64,000 nucleotides of DNA from the NCBI GenBank assembly GCA_015231825.1, contig JADGAV010000011.1:59522-123521 (forward strand), written 5' to 3'. A model generated the notes under the pieces. That model saw only the letters and a program-made list of their open reading frames with translations, did not search any database and was not told the DNA's origin. Shown piece after piece: positions 39,962 to 49,506 of this stretch (positions are counted from its first letter, which is position 1; every line of letters begins with the position of its first letter). The translations under genes were made by a program, and so were the position numbers. Source of the DNA: SAR324 cluster bacterium (GTDB taxonomy: Bacteria; SAR324; NAC60-12).

Positions 39962-41191
39962 ATGAATGACAGCAGCATTATCATTTCAAATGTGAGTGAT
40001 GCCTCTTTTGCAATTGGGGTGGCTTACGGTAAGCAACAAGCGATGGATGTTCAGGATTTTGTTTCGCTTAAGAGTTTTGCGAATAGCGAGTTTTGTCCGC
40101 GCTTTCTGCTGGATGAATCGAACGATCACAACATCGGCTATGGTCTGGCAGGAAAATCAGTATATATAATTTCTACAACCTCCCCCCATTACACACGCAA
40201 CGAACTGGCGATGCGCAACTTTATCCTGGCTTCGGCCGCCAAGGAAAATGGCGCAGATTTTGTCACGTTGATAGAACCTGATCTTTTTTATTCTGCCCAG
40301 GATAGAGGACCACGCACCCTGGACCATCCCCAAATTACAAATTTTGAATCGCGGAGAAAATTTGTTGGACAACCCTGGTCGGCGCTTCTTTATGCCCAGC
40401 TATTGCGCAAAGCGGGTGTTGATCTGGTTATGACGGTGCATAATCACAAGCCAGGTGTAATGGCCAAAATATATGAGGAAGTATTTCAGGACCAGGTTCC
40501 GCAGAAAAAAAAATGTTTCATAAACCTGGACGTTTCACATATTGTTGCCAACTATATTTTGCAATCCGGACTTGCTCGTTTAGAAAACGGAGGAGAGCAT
40601 GTCGGATTCGTCGCCCCGGATAGCGGAGCGGTGGAATTTGCCAGTCGCGTGAGGGAGTTTACCGGATTAAAAAACTCTGTTTTAGTCAACGTGGAGAAAG
40701 TGCGTTATGGACAACGAAATGTTGAGTTGAACATTGATGAAGATGTGGAATTGCTGAAGGGTCGGGATGTTTTTATTCTGGATGACATGGTTCGGACGGG
40801 TGGGACAATATCTGCGGGGATTAATTTGCTGGCAGAAAATGAAAAATCTCGTCCTGCCAATATATTTTTTTACTGCACCCATACTTATATTTCTGCAGAA
40901 GGTCGGGAGAATTTAAGCTCTCCGCATTTGAATCAATTTATTACCACCAACACCATTCCCAATATTCTCAATAGGGATGATCAGGGGCGTTTGAGAAAAA
41001 AAACAGTGGTCCTGAAAATTGAAAAATGGATTGCAAATGCAATCATTCAATGTGTCGAATACGAAAATGATCCGGATGTCTTTTATGGAAAGACCAGTGT
41101 TTCAGTGGCTGGGAATTGGTATGAGGTCGATATCTCAACGAAGAATCCGCAACGTTTTAATACTCGTTTCGTACAATATGAACTGATATAA
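39962..41191 (+). CDS. divergent ribose-phosphate pyrophosphokinase (PRPP synthetase) family protein
   Basis: 409 residues, against about 315 for usual Prs. The family frame is clear: FANSEFCPRF near the N-terminus, the SAQDRGPR loop in place of FARQDRK, and the PRPP-binding segment DDMVRTGGTISAG in place of DDMIDTAGT. It also has long inserts, a changed metal-site segment (VHNHK for DLHAxQ) and a C-terminal extension after about residue 310 (YENDPDVFYGKTSVSVAGNWYEVD). It may be a real PRPP source for the adjacent purine genes or a relative with another role. It starts 34 nt after purN. Confidence 0.8.
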   Translation: MNDSSIIISNVSDASFAIGVAYGKQQAMDVQDFVSLKSFANSEFCPRFLLDESNDHNIGYGLAGKSVYIISTTSPHYTRNELAMRNFILASAAKENGADFVTLIEPDLFYSAQDRGPRTLDHPQITNFESRRKFVGQPWSALLYAQLLRKAGVDLVMTVHNHKPGVMAKIYEEVFQDQVPQKKKCFINLDVSHIVANYILQSGLARLENGGEHVGFVAPDSGAVEFASRVREFTGLKNSVLVNVEKVRYGQRNVELNIDEDVELLKGRDVFILDDMVRTGGTISAGINLLAENEKSRPANIFFYCTHTYISAEGRENLSSPHLNQFITTNTIPNILNRDDQGRLRKKTVVLKIEKWIANAIIQCVEYENDPDVFYGKTSVSVAGNWYEVDISTKNPQRFNTRFVQYELI

Positions 41192-41283
41192 TATTTCCAT
41201 TCTCTAAAAAATGAGAAAAGCGTGTAGCGTTAAGCAGCCCTCCTAAGAACAATAAGCGAGTTCCCAATCAAATATAAAACATT

Positions 41284-42672
41284 ATGGCAATTCAGAATGT
41301 CTTAATTTTAGGCATGGGTGGTATCGGTTTTCATATCGCCAAACGTCTAACCCACGAAGGTTATTCTGTCACCATCGTTGAAGCGGAGCAGGAAGCCGCC
41401 CGATATGCCAGTGAAAACCTGGACTGCCGCACGATAGTCGGGAGCGCGATGGAAGTATCTTCCTGGAAAAAGGCGCAGGCGGAAAAAATGGACCTGGTGA
41501 TAGCATCAACCAATGATGATGCAGTCAATATGGTCGCTGCATTGATTGCAGAGCGTTTTGGTGTTCGATTCAAAATTGTCAGGACTCGATCTCTTGATTT
41601 TGGAGAAGAAACAGGACTTCTGAGTGAAAAAGATCTGACCATTGATTTGATGGTCCATCCGGAAGAATTGGTTGCCCAGGAAATTGCCCGGCTGGTTCAG
41701 CGAAGTGCGGCAAATGATGTGATTGATATTGGCGGCGGGCAAATGCGGGTTTTGGCTTTAAGAGTGGAAGAAGGATCTCCGCTGGCCAATAAGCAGTTGG
41801 TTGAAATTTCTCAGATTTACAATGAATTCTTGTTCAGAGTCGTGGCGGTGGGGCGAGGGATCACTACGATTATTCCGGGTGGTCAAACAGTCATTTTACC
41901 GTTGGATCAAGTTTTTATCCTGGCTCGCAGTGAGGATATTCCCAAATTAATGGAATTGATGGGAATCAAACAGCAGAGTATTCACAATTTGATGATTTTG
42001 GGAGGAGGACTGATTGGCTCTCGTATAGCCCAATTGCTGGAAAAAACGGTTCAGATAAAACTGATTGAAAAAGATGTCAAACGCGCCGAAGAACTGGCTT
42101 CAACACTGACGAGCACCAAAGTTTTGAACGGAGACGGGACAGATGCCAATGTCCTGGCACTGGCCGGACTTTTGGATATGGAGACGTTTATTGCCACGAC
42201 AGGAGACAATGAAACCAATATTATCAGTTGTCTGCTGGCGAAACACCTGATCAACAAGCAGCATCGGGATCCAGGCGGGAGTCGGGGAAAAACAATCGCT
42301 CTTGTGAACAAGGAAGATTATTTGGTTTTGGCCTCCACAATTGGTTTGGACATTGCCCTCAATGCAAAAATTTCTGCAGCGAATGAGATTTTAAAGTTTA
42401 TTCGACGCAGTGAATTACTGGCAGTAGCACATCTTCATGGAGTGGATGCTGAAGTTGTTGAACTCGTTGCGGGTCATGGCTCTCCAATAACAAAAAAACC
42501 TTTGTATAAACAACATTCTTTATTGGAAAACGGCAGCATTCTTATAGGTGGGGTGTTTCGAGACAACCAGTGGCAGGTGGCAGTGGGAGAAACTCATATT
42601 GGGAATGGTGAACGTGTGATTGTTGTATGTGCATCTCTAAATTTAAAAAAAATCCGAAAACTGTTTCGCTGA
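41284..42672 (+). CDS. trkA: Trk potassium uptake regulatory protein TrkA
   Basis: 462-residue cytosolic regulator of Trk-type K+ uptake. Two TrkA-N Rossmann domains each begin with a glycine motif: LGMGGIGFHIA at the N-terminus and LGGGLIGSRIA near residue 240. Each is followed by a TrkA-C domain (ALRVEEGSPLANKQL and AHLHGVDAEVVEL). This double arrangement is that of TrkA. The membrane subunit TrkH/TrkG is not in the window. Confidence 0.93.
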   Translation: MAIQNVLILGMGGIGFHIAKRLTHEGYSVTIVEAEQEAARYASENLDCRTIVGSAMEVSSWKKAQAEKMDLVIASTNDDAVNMVAALIAERFGVRFKIVRTRSLDFGEETGLLSEKDLTIDLMVHPEELVAQEIARLVQRSAANDVIDIGGGQMRVLALRVEEGSPLANKQLVEISQIYNEFLFRVVAVGRGITTIIPGGQTVILPLDQVFILARSEDIPKLMELMGIKQQSIHNLMILGGGLIGSRIAQLLEKTVQIKLIEKDVKRAEELASTLTSTKVLNGDGTDANVLALAGLLDMETFIATTGDNETNIISCLLAKHLINKQHRDPGGSRGKTIALVNKEDYLVLASTIGLDIALNAKISAANEILKFIRRSELLAVAHLHGVDAEVVELVAGHGSPITKKPLYKQHSLLENGSILIGGVFRDNQWQVAVGETHIGNGERVIVVCASLNLKKIRKLFR

Positions 42673-42995
42673 AAAATATTCTGTTTTGCCAACTTATTTT
42701 GTTATCGTGTCTGTTTGTCGCGGCATGCGGCAAAGACCCCCGCCCCTATCTGTATCCCGGAGGACAGGAGGATGAGGTTCAGAGGATCTGCACGATCGCA
42801 TTAAAATGGGGAAAAAATAAATTTTCAATAATCAATGGAAAAGTACAGATAATCGATCCTCGATCATCTCCATACCTGGAGATTCGAAAACCACTTCCTG
42901 GTGGAATCTATCACTGCGGAAGGGCGGATTCTGGACGTTTGCCTTGCGCTCGCGGAACGACTCAAAATCTCTCTGGGGAGAGATGCTCATTTTAG
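42627..42995 (+). CDS. possible small lipoprotein overlapping the end of trkA
   Basis: 122 codons, not recognised. A hydrophobic stretch ends in a lipobox-like VAACG at about residue 34, followed by KDPRPYLYPGGQ. The ATG lies 46 nt inside trkA, with no good ribosome binding site; a shorter product beginning close to the hydrophobic stretch with a non-ATG start is possible. Past about 42880 all three forward frames are open, and the frame ending at 43037 reads more like protein (EGRILDVCLALAERL) than the assigned C-terminus, so the annotated end may reflect a frameshift. Confidence 0.45.
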   Translation: MCISKFKKNPKTVSLKNILFCQLILLSCLFVAACGKDPRPYLYPGGQEDEVQRICTIALKWGKNKFSIINGKVQIIDPRSSPYLEIRKPLPGGIYHCGRADSGRLPCARGTTQNLSGERCSF

Positions 42996-43097
42996 TTTTA
43001 AAGCCTTGGCTCTTGTTTTCAAACAGCAAAAGTTTTGACAAAAATGGGGTGATTTTAATAATTCGCATTTAAAATAGACTCTAAGTCGATAACATTA

Positions 43098-43126
43098 TTG
43101 ACAAATTAACGAAAAGTCATTAAGGT
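43098..43126 (+). promoter_or_regulatory. candidate sigma-70 promoter for ftsA-ftsZ
   Basis: TTGACA at 43098-43103 and TAAGGT at 43121-43126 are 17 bp apart. Transcription would start near 43133, about 95 bp before ftsA. The -35 box is perfect and the -10 box is moderate. Confidence 0.45.
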
Positions 43127-43228
43127 GCGGAACACATCATACCAACTCTATGATGTTTCTCGAGAAAAAAACGAAAAATTAGAGGTAAAGGAGCGGTTCG
43201 TTTGCCAATACCTTAGTGAGGAGCATGG

Positions 43229-44467
43229 ATGCCACCACGTAATAAAAATAGCAATATTATTGTTGGTTTGGATATTGGCACAACTAAAATTTGTGCCATT
43301 GCTGCAGGGACCGATAGCGGAGAAATTCTGGATATTGTTGGAGTTGGTACTGCCAAATCCGAAGGTCTTCGCAAAGGGGTTGTAGTCAATATCGAAAAAA
43401 CTGTTCAATCGATCAAAAAAGCGGTTGAAGAGTGTGAATTGATGTGCGGTCAGCAAATCAATTCAGTCTATGCCGGCATCGCGGGTCATCATATTCGAGG
43501 AACAAACAGTCACGGAATGGTGACTGTTTATCGCAATCGCGTAGTTTCAGAAGAAGATATTCGTCGTGTCATTGATGCCGCACAAGTCCTCATTCCCAAC
43601 GATCGGGAAGTTCTTCATATCCTTCCTCAAGAATTTATTGTAGACGATCAAGATGGAGTCCAAAATCCTCTTGGAATGTCAGGTACCCGCCTTGAAGTGA
43701 ATGTACACATTGTCACCGGGTCTGTCACTTCTGCCCAAAATATCATCAAATGTTGTAATCAGGCCGGTTTAGACGTCGAAGATATTGTCTTGGAACCGTT
43801 GGCCTCAAGTCAAGCGGTATTAAGTCCTGATGAGCAGGAAGTGGGCGTAGTATTGGTTGATATTGGTGGAGGAACTACTGATATTACTATTTATTCTGAA
43901 GGGAGTATCGTCCACACAGCAGTTTTGGCTCTGGGTGGAGATCACTTGACAAAAGATGTCACGATTGGGCTGAGCACCCCTCTTATGGAAGCGGAAGAGA
44001 TCAAACACACTCATGGGGTCGCTATGGTTTCCATGGTTGAAAAAGGTGAGATGATTCAGGTTTCAGGAGTGGGAGGTCGCCGCAATCGGAACATTAAAAA
44101 AGAAGTTCTCGCAGAAATTATCGAAGACCGCTTTCGGGAAATATTTGAATTCATCGCCAACGAAATTGAAAAGTCGCAATATCGAAACGTGATTGCCTCT
44201 GGTGTTGTCATTACTGGAGGGACATGCATTATGCCCGGTTCTGATGAACTGGCATCAGAAGTTTTAAATATCCCGGTACGAGTGGGATTTCCTGAAAATA
44301 TCAGTGGAATTCAGGAATTAATTTATTCTCCTAAATATGCGACAAGTGTCGGACTCGTCAGATATGGGATCAATAGTCAGAGCAAACTCCAGTTTTCTGG
44401 AGATGAAACCAATGTTTTTCACAAAGTTTCTCGTCGTATGAAAGATTGGTTACATGAATTTTTTTAG
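43229..44467 (+). CDS. ftsA: cell division protein FtsA
   Basis: Actin-like ATPase that tethers FtsZ to the membrane and recruits the division machinery. The 412 residues open with IVGLDIGTTKICAIAAG (phosphate 1) and contain the FtsA-specific 1C domain (GVGTAKSEGLRKGVVVNIEKT), VDIGGGTTDI (phosphate 2) and VITGGTCIMPGSDELA. The C-terminus FHKVSRRMKDWLHEFF is an amphipathic membrane-targeting helix. GAGGAG is 5 nt before the ATG. ftsQ and mur genes are not upstream, unlike the usual dcw cluster. Confidence 0.95.
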   Translation: MPPRNKNSNIIVGLDIGTTKICAIAAGTDSGEILDIVGVGTAKSEGLRKGVVVNIEKTVQSIKKAVEECELMCGQQINSVYAGIAGHHIRGTNSHGMVTVYRNRVVSEEDIRRVIDAAQVLIPNDREVLHILPQEFIVDDQDGVQNPLGMSGTRLEVNVHIVTGSVTSAQNIIKCCNQAGLDVEDIVLEPLASSQAVLSPDEQEVGVVLVDIGGGTTDITIYSEGSIVHTAVLALGGDHLTKDVTIGLSTPLMEAEEIKHTHGVAMVSMVEKGEMIQVSGVGGRRNRNIKKEVLAEIIEDRFREIFEFIANEIEKSQYRNVIASGVVITGGTCIMPGSDELASEVLNIPVRVGFPENISGIQELIYSPKYATSVGLVRYGINSQSKLQFSGDETNVFHKVSRRMKDWLHEFF

Positions 44468-44488
44468 TCCAATCCAAAAAGGTAACAT

Positions 44489-46357
44489 ATGTTAGGGTTT
44501 TCTGATATCAAACGAGCGCAAAATGATAATCCAGTTATACGGGTGATTGGAATTGGTGGGGGCGGTGGAAATGCCATCAACCGAATGGTCACAATGATGG
44601 ATACACAAACCGTAGAATTTGTTGCGGCGAATACTGATTTGCAGGATTTAAGAAATTCTGCAGCAACCTACAAACTGCAGCTGGGTGTGAACTGCACCAA
44701 GGGATTGGGTGCCGGGGCAAAACCTCAGGTTGGCCGAGAAGCAGCGATTGAAAATTCCGACCTGGTACGTGAATTTGTCTCCGGTGCGGATATGGTTTTC
44801 ATTACTGCAGGAATGGGCGGTGGCACCGGCACAGGCGGCGCACCGGTTGTTGCACAAATTGCCAGGGAGTTGGAAGCACTGACGGTGGGAGTGGTCACTT
44901 TGCCTTTTCGGTTTGAAGGAAAACAAAGGCGAAAAAATGCCGAAAAGGGAATACAAGAACTGAAAGATCATGTCGATACGCTCATTGTAATTCCTAATGA
45001 TAATCTTCTGAGCCTGGTGAGCAAACGAACTTCCATGGTGGAAGCATTCAATTTGGCTGACGATATCCTGCGGCAGGCAATTCAAGGGATTTCTGATCTG
45101 ATTACCAATGAAGGGATTATTAATCTTGATTTTGCCGATGTCAGAACTGTGATGCAAAATGGAGGAAAAGCCGTCATGGGCGTTGGAATTGCTACCGGTG
45201 AAAATCGTGCTACTGAAGCGGCAAAACAAGCCATTCACAGCCCACTGTTGAGCGATCGAAAAATTACGGGATCTCAAGGGATTTTAGTCAACATGGTGGG
45301 AGGAAACACTCTGACAATGCATGAAGTCAACGAAGCCGCCTGTTTTATTCAGGAACAGGCTCATGAAGAGGCCACCATCATCTGGGGTGCATCAATTCAT
45401 CCGGATCAGGAAGATCAGATCCAGATTACTGTCATTGCGACGGGGTTTGGAAAGGATGAAGCTCAGAATGAATCAAAAAGCAATCTTGAGGATAATGATG
45501 TTATAGAAACCAGTCTTGGACCTGATTCCAAAGAAGCTCAAAGTCCTGCTTTTTTCCTGCAGAACTCCACTATTGCAGACTCTTCAGAGTCTGCATCGTA
45601 TTCCAGCCAAAAAGCAATGGAAGAGCAGGAAGTCAGTGGTTTGGAAGAATCATCAAGGAGTGATGTTTCCCAAGAAGTGAATGAATCGGTTTTTACAGGT
45701 ATGAAAGTTGAGGAGCAGAAAGAAGCTGTTCAATTAAAACAGAATTCCGATGAAGAAGAAGTGGAAATTTTGGAAGAAAAGGACATTGAGGATCCAGCAA
45801 CTTTGATGGCAACAGAAATTCTGCAGGAAGAAACGATTTATGGGCAAAACAACAAGCTTGATGAAGATAGTGGCGCTTACGAAATCCAACCTGAACACGA
45901 AATTAAACCATCTCCTGCATTCACTGTTGCTGAATCTGCTGCCGAAGGCTCTGACTTTTCCTATGGGAAAACCGTTCCACCATTATCGGATCTCAGTGCT
46001 ACTTCTCAAATGATTCAGTCTGATACTCAAAAAGAGGAACCGCCTATTGAATCTTCTTTAGAAAATGATGAAAATGTAAATTTTGAATCAATCCATGATT
46101 CGGCATTGAAAGAAACAGATGAAGAGACAGAAAATCCAACACAATCCTTTGTACGGGAAGAGGGATCTATCTACATGGACGATCTCGAAGAAGAGGGTTT
46201 GCTTGTCAAAGAAAATGCTGACATCGCTGTAGAAACAGAACCTCGTTATCCGGATTGGGCAATACGTAAACGACATCGGCGTGATTTTACAAGTGACCTT
46301 GATATTCCCACATTCATTCGCCGAAGAGCCAAAAAGTTGAAGACAGATTTTAGATAA
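44489..46357 (+). CDS. ftsZ: cell division protein FtsZ with long acidic C-terminal linker
   Basis: Tubulin-like GTPase that forms the division ring. Residues 1-330 are the conserved core: IGIGGGGGNAINRM, the tubulin signature GGGTGTGGAPVVA, VTLPFRFEGKQR and NLDFADVRTVM. The total length is 622 residues, well above the usual 350-420. The extra is a linker from about 330 to 600, very rich in Glu, Ser and Asp and low in complexity. The end, LDIPTFIRRRAKK, is a clear FtsA-binding tail, so the linker is a true part of the protein. ftsA ends 21 nt upstream. Confidence 0.95.
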   Translation: MLGFSDIKRAQNDNPVIRVIGIGGGGGNAINRMVTMMDTQTVEFVAANTDLQDLRNSAATYKLQLGVNCTKGLGAGAKPQVGREAAIENSDLVREFVSGADMVFITAGMGGGTGTGGAPVVAQIARELEALTVGVVTLPFRFEGKQRRKNAEKGIQELKDHVDTLIVIPNDNLLSLVSKRTSMVEAFNLADDILRQAIQGISDLITNEGIINLDFADVRTVMQNGGKAVMGVGIATGENRATEAAKQAIHSPLLSDRKITGSQGILVNMVGGNTLTMHEVNEAACFIQEQAHEEATIIWGASIHPDQEDQIQITVIATGFGKDEAQNESKSNLEDNDVIETSLGPDSKEAQSPAFFLQNSTIADSSESASYSSQKAMEEQEVSGLEESSRSDVSQEVNESVFTGMKVEEQKEAVQLKQNSDEEEVEILEEKDIEDPATLMATEILQEETIYGQNNKLDEDSGAYEIQPEHEIKPSPAFTVAESAAEGSDFSYGKTVPPLSDLSATSQMIQSDTQKEEPPIESSLENDENVNFESIHDSALKETDEETENPTQSFVREEGSIYMDDLEEEGLLVKENADIAVETEPRYPDWAIRKRHRRDFTSDLDIPTFIRRRAKKLKTDFR

Positions 46358-46891
46358 CACCTTTCACTTGAGAATCTCGAGACTTTCAGCTAATAAAGCT
46401 TGAAGAAAATACATACTTGAAGTGATTCACGACAAAAGAGATCAAACAATAGACCCAATACAAAAAAGGGTGTGCACATTCACTTTGTGGCAGAAAAACA
46501 TTCAATGGCAACAATTTTTTACTTACACCAGAGCGTTCTAACTCAGTAACCATTCTAAATCTTTGTCATGTTAAGTAAAAAATTAATATTTATGTTAAAC
46601 TCAGAAAACTGATTTAAATTGAAAATTCGAAATGTGATTTTCTGTAAATAGTCAAATTTCATAAATGTTAGAAATTTAGCATAATTTCGTCATCCTATTA
46701 GATCATATCAGGCGTTTTTCTACCCTTCTGTGTTTGATTTCCTGTCCAGTCCTATTGCTCTCCAATAGAGAATTGCTTCTCTTTAATTCGCTTTTTAGTG
46801 TCGAAAAGTAATTTTACCAGCACTACATTTTTATTGATTCGAACCTTGAGTAGGATCGATCAGGACTTCTAGTGCGTTGACCCATCTGAAA
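46358..46891. other. 530-bp intergenic region between ftsZ and the FHA genes
   Basis: AT-rich, with no supportable reading frame on either strand. AAATTTC at 46654-46660 and GAAATTT at 46671-46677 form a weak inverted repeat without a following T-run. I found no convincing terminator for ftsZ or promoter for the FHA genes. Confidence 0.4.
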
Positions 46892-47752
46892 ATGAAAACA
46901 CTACGTTTATTTCATACTGCGGTGATAGGAGGACTCGGAGGTTTGGTGAGTTGGTCTTTTCTTCAGATTTTCTTCTACGCCGAAAACATCATTGGGCCAT
47001 TTCCATTGCTCGACCAGTTTGTATACCAGGGAATGGTGGTTGGTGTTGGAATAGGGATCTTCATCTGTTCCAGAGAAAACATCTTGTCTGAAAACTTTCA
47101 TGCACTGAAAACGAGCGCTTTTGCAGGAGCTGGAATCGGTTTGATCAGCGGCTTATTTGCTTTTGTTATTGGACAAAGTCTGTTGGCGTTTCCGACCTAC
47201 ATGCCCTTTTCCTGGATCAGGTTAGTGAGTTGGACACTGTTTGGTTTTTGGCTAGGAGTGATTGCAAATTTGGCAGCCCCCGCTTCAAGAAGAAGTGTTT
47301 CTCAAATCATCGGGGCATTATTAGGTGGTTTACTGGGTGGTCTTTCATTTGAAGCCTATCAATTGCTCCAGGTTGAATATTTCAGCGACCTGTTGAGTTT
47401 AGTTTTTATTGGAATGATATTGTCATTGTCATTGGTATTTATAGATACCTGCACTTCGAAGGCATATTTACGCATATTGACGGGCGGGAGCGAAGGAAAG
47501 ATTTTTCTATTGGATAAAAAAGAGTTCGCGCTGGGGTATAATTCTCAAAATGATATTGTATTAAGAGGGTATTCCGAGGTCTGCGGAACCCATGCGCAAA
47601 TTATTCAAAGCAGCCTGACGCACCAGATTGTTAATGTATGTTCTGGAGGCCAGGTACTCGTCAACTACCGATATATTGATCAGCAAAGTATGAAAAATGG
47701 CGATATTATAAAACTTGGCACCGCACTGCTTCAATATTGCGAGGTACCATGA
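46892..47752 (+). CDS. membrane protein with C-terminal FHA domain
   Basis: 286 residues. The first 190 hold about five or six hydrophobic segments (AVIGGLGGLVSW, GMVVGVGIGIFI, FAGAGIGLISGLF, IGALLGGLLGG, LVFIGMILSLSLVF). The last 90 form an FHA-like domain (EGKIFLLDKKEFALGYNSQNDIVLRGYSEVC in part, then HAQI and a final NGDIIKLG) that would face the cytosol. FHA domains bind phosphothreonine, but the usual Arg-Ser pair is not clearly kept (GYNSQN for GRSxxN). ATG at 46892 is chosen over TTG at 46877. Its stop overlaps the next start by ATGA. Confidence 0.75.
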   Translation: MKTLRLFHTAVIGGLGGLVSWSFLQIFFYAENIIGPFPLLDQFVYQGMVVGVGIGIFICSRENILSENFHALKTSAFAGAGIGLISGLFAFVIGQSLLAFPTYMPFSWIRLVSWTLFGFWLGVIANLAAPASRRSVSQIIGALLGGLLGGLSFEAYQLLQVEYFSDLLSLVFIGMILSLSLVFIDTCTSKAYLRILTGGSEGKIFLLDKKEFALGYNSQNDIVLRGYSEVCGTHAQIIQSSLTHQIVNVCSGGQVLVNYRYIDQQSMKNGDIIKLGTALLQYCEVP

Positions 47753-49506
47753 TTCATATTGCTGCATTCACAAAAAATTTTTGGTTTCTCAGATGGGGAT
47801 TTGGAATATTTGTCTCGATTGGAATACTCTGTTCTCCGGTTAATGCCGGCGACTGGAATATAAAAATCAATGCAACCGATTCCTATTTGGCCTACTTGGG
47901 AGGTGAATATTTTATTTATTTGGATATTACTGATGAAAACGGGAAGCATGTCGGGAATTTGTCAAATGAAAATATTTCTTTTAAAATTAATAAAGAACCC
48001 TATCTCCATTCTGATTTTTATTATCAATATCAACGGCTTGAGCAGCGGATTGCACTCCTTTCCGGGGTGGAGAAGGCGATTGACCCTCAAGACCTGGAAT
48101 CGGTGAAAAGAGGATTTCATCAGTTTATTCTCAACAAAAAAGATTCGGATGAAATTTATATTAATTTCAACGGATCTGGGCAAGATGGATCTGTTTTAAA
48201 TTTCCGAGACGAATTGGAGGACATTTTAAAAAGTGTCAACCCCGATCCTGAAAATAGTAAGCCTGTTGCTGATTTTTTGCTCAAAGAAATGCAAACAATT
48301 CGCTCCTCTGGAAAACGTCAATGGGTCATTTTGCTTGTTCCCGATTCTGATGCAGAAATAGATGAAACCAAGCGGCAGGTTTTGGTTGATTTGCTGGTCA
48401 ACCACCATATAACTTTGATTCCGGTCGTTATTGGAAAGCCGGTTTCAGATCACTGGCTGAAACTGCTCGCTATGCAGGCTCGAGGTCGGGTTCACCAGAT
48501 AAATTCCTATGAACAGCTCCCTGATTTACTCAAACAAATTGGAGATAAAATCAGACAAGAATATGCGTTATCTTATCGTTTGAATTCCTTAGGATTCGTG
48601 CCGCATAATGTTGAAATTAAATTTATGTCACAAGATGGTCTTAAAGCTATTCGACATCGAGCTCGGCCCATACCAATTTGGCCGTCTTCCCCGGATTACT
48701 TCCCACTTGTAGGAATCACCCTTATTGGCGGCATTGTGATTGCCATGTGGGGATTTGTTTTGTTGAGAAGATTGAGATCTTCTGCTTCTTTCAAGCAGAA
48801 GGGCTTTCAGATCATGACTCCCGGAGAAAATTTTCAATTTATTCCTTTGAAGGAGGAATCGTATTCTTTGGATTTCCTGTCTTCGATCAAAACCAAGGGA
48901 AATTTACGTTTGTCTGCCAATCTGGGCAAAGTTGTTCTTTCCGAGGATCAAAACAGTTATTTTCTTGAGGACAAAAACTATAAAAATGCTTTATTGATCA
49001 ACCGGCGCCGGGTGAGACGTACTCTTCTCAGACATGGCGATATTCTTGATATTGGAGAAATGACTTTGATTTATTTGAATCATGTCAAATCTCATTCAGT
49101 GGAAGAAAAAAAGCCGGAGCATAGTGCAATTCCCATTTATTTTGACAAACCTCAGGGGCCCATACGCAAAAAGATCGGGATGCTGATCGATGAAACTTCA
49201 AGGCAGGAATACCATTTGGTAAAAAACATTACATTTATAGGACGCTCCAAGACAAACAACGTGGTCCTGGACAGCCCTCATATTGCATTGAAACAGGCAA
49301 AGATTGTTCGAATTGGTGTGCAGTATAAACTTCATAGTTTAAACACCCAGGAGGGGTCATTTGTGAATCGCCGACGTGTTGAACAGCGCTTTCTAAAAGA
49401 TGGTGATGAAATTTCTTTTGATACCTGTCGTTTAAGATTTCGAATTGTTCATAATCCTCAATCCCGAACAGAAAAAACCAGGGGGGAGAGAATGCATCAT
49501 GGATAA
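47749..49506 (+). CDS. VWA-like, transmembrane and double FHA-domain protein
   Basis: 585 residues. A signal peptide/anchor (about 5-30) and a periplasmic region (30-315) resembling VWA-domain proteins (QWVILLVPDSDAE, HHITLIPVVIG, RQEYALSYRLNS) precede a membrane helix (VGITLIGGIVIAMWGFVLL). Two FHA-like domains follow in the cytosol (about 380-450 and 480-575: NRRRVRRTLLRHGDILDIGE; TFIGRSKTNNVVLDSPHIAL). The second keeps GRS and H, as expected for phosphothreonine binding. ATG at 47749 with GAGGT upstream overlaps the previous stop. argB begins inside its last codons. Confidence 0.75.
   Translation: MIHIAAFTKNFWFLRWGFGIFVSIGILCSPVNAGDWNIKINATDSYLAYLGGEYFIYLDITDENGKHVGNLSNENISFKINKEPYLHSDFYYQYQRLEQRIALLSGVEKAIDPQDLESVKRGFHQFILNKKDSDEIYINFNGSGQDGSVLNFRDELEDILKSVNPDPENSKPVADFLLKEMQTIRSSGKRQWVILLVPDSDAEIDETKRQVLVDLLVNHHITLIPVVIGKPVSDHWLKLLAMQARGRVHQINSYEQLPDLLKQIGDKIRQEYALSYRLNSLGFVPHNVEIKFMSQDGLKAIRHRARPIPIWPSSPDYFPLVGITLIGGIVIAMWGFVLLRRLRSSASFKQKGFQIMTPGENFQFIPLKEESYSLDFLSSIKTKGNLRLSANLGKVVLSEDQNSYFLEDKNYKNALLINRRRVRRTLLRHGDILDIGEMTLIYLNHVKSHSVEEKKPEHSAIPIYFDKPQGPIRKKIGMLIDETSRQEYHLVKNITFIGRSKTNNVVLDSPHIALKQAKIVRIGVQYKLHSLNTQEGSFVNRRRVEQRFLKDGDEISFDTCRLRFRIVHNPQSRTEKTRGERMHHG

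Noticed and set aside
43125..43385. 86-codon forward frame overlapping the ftsA start
   Set aside because: Mostly an out-of-frame reading of ftsA; ftsA has the better start and ribosome binding site.
44648..45277. 209-codon reverse frame within ftsZ
   Set aside because: Opposite the conserved GTPase core; a compositional shadow of ftsZ.
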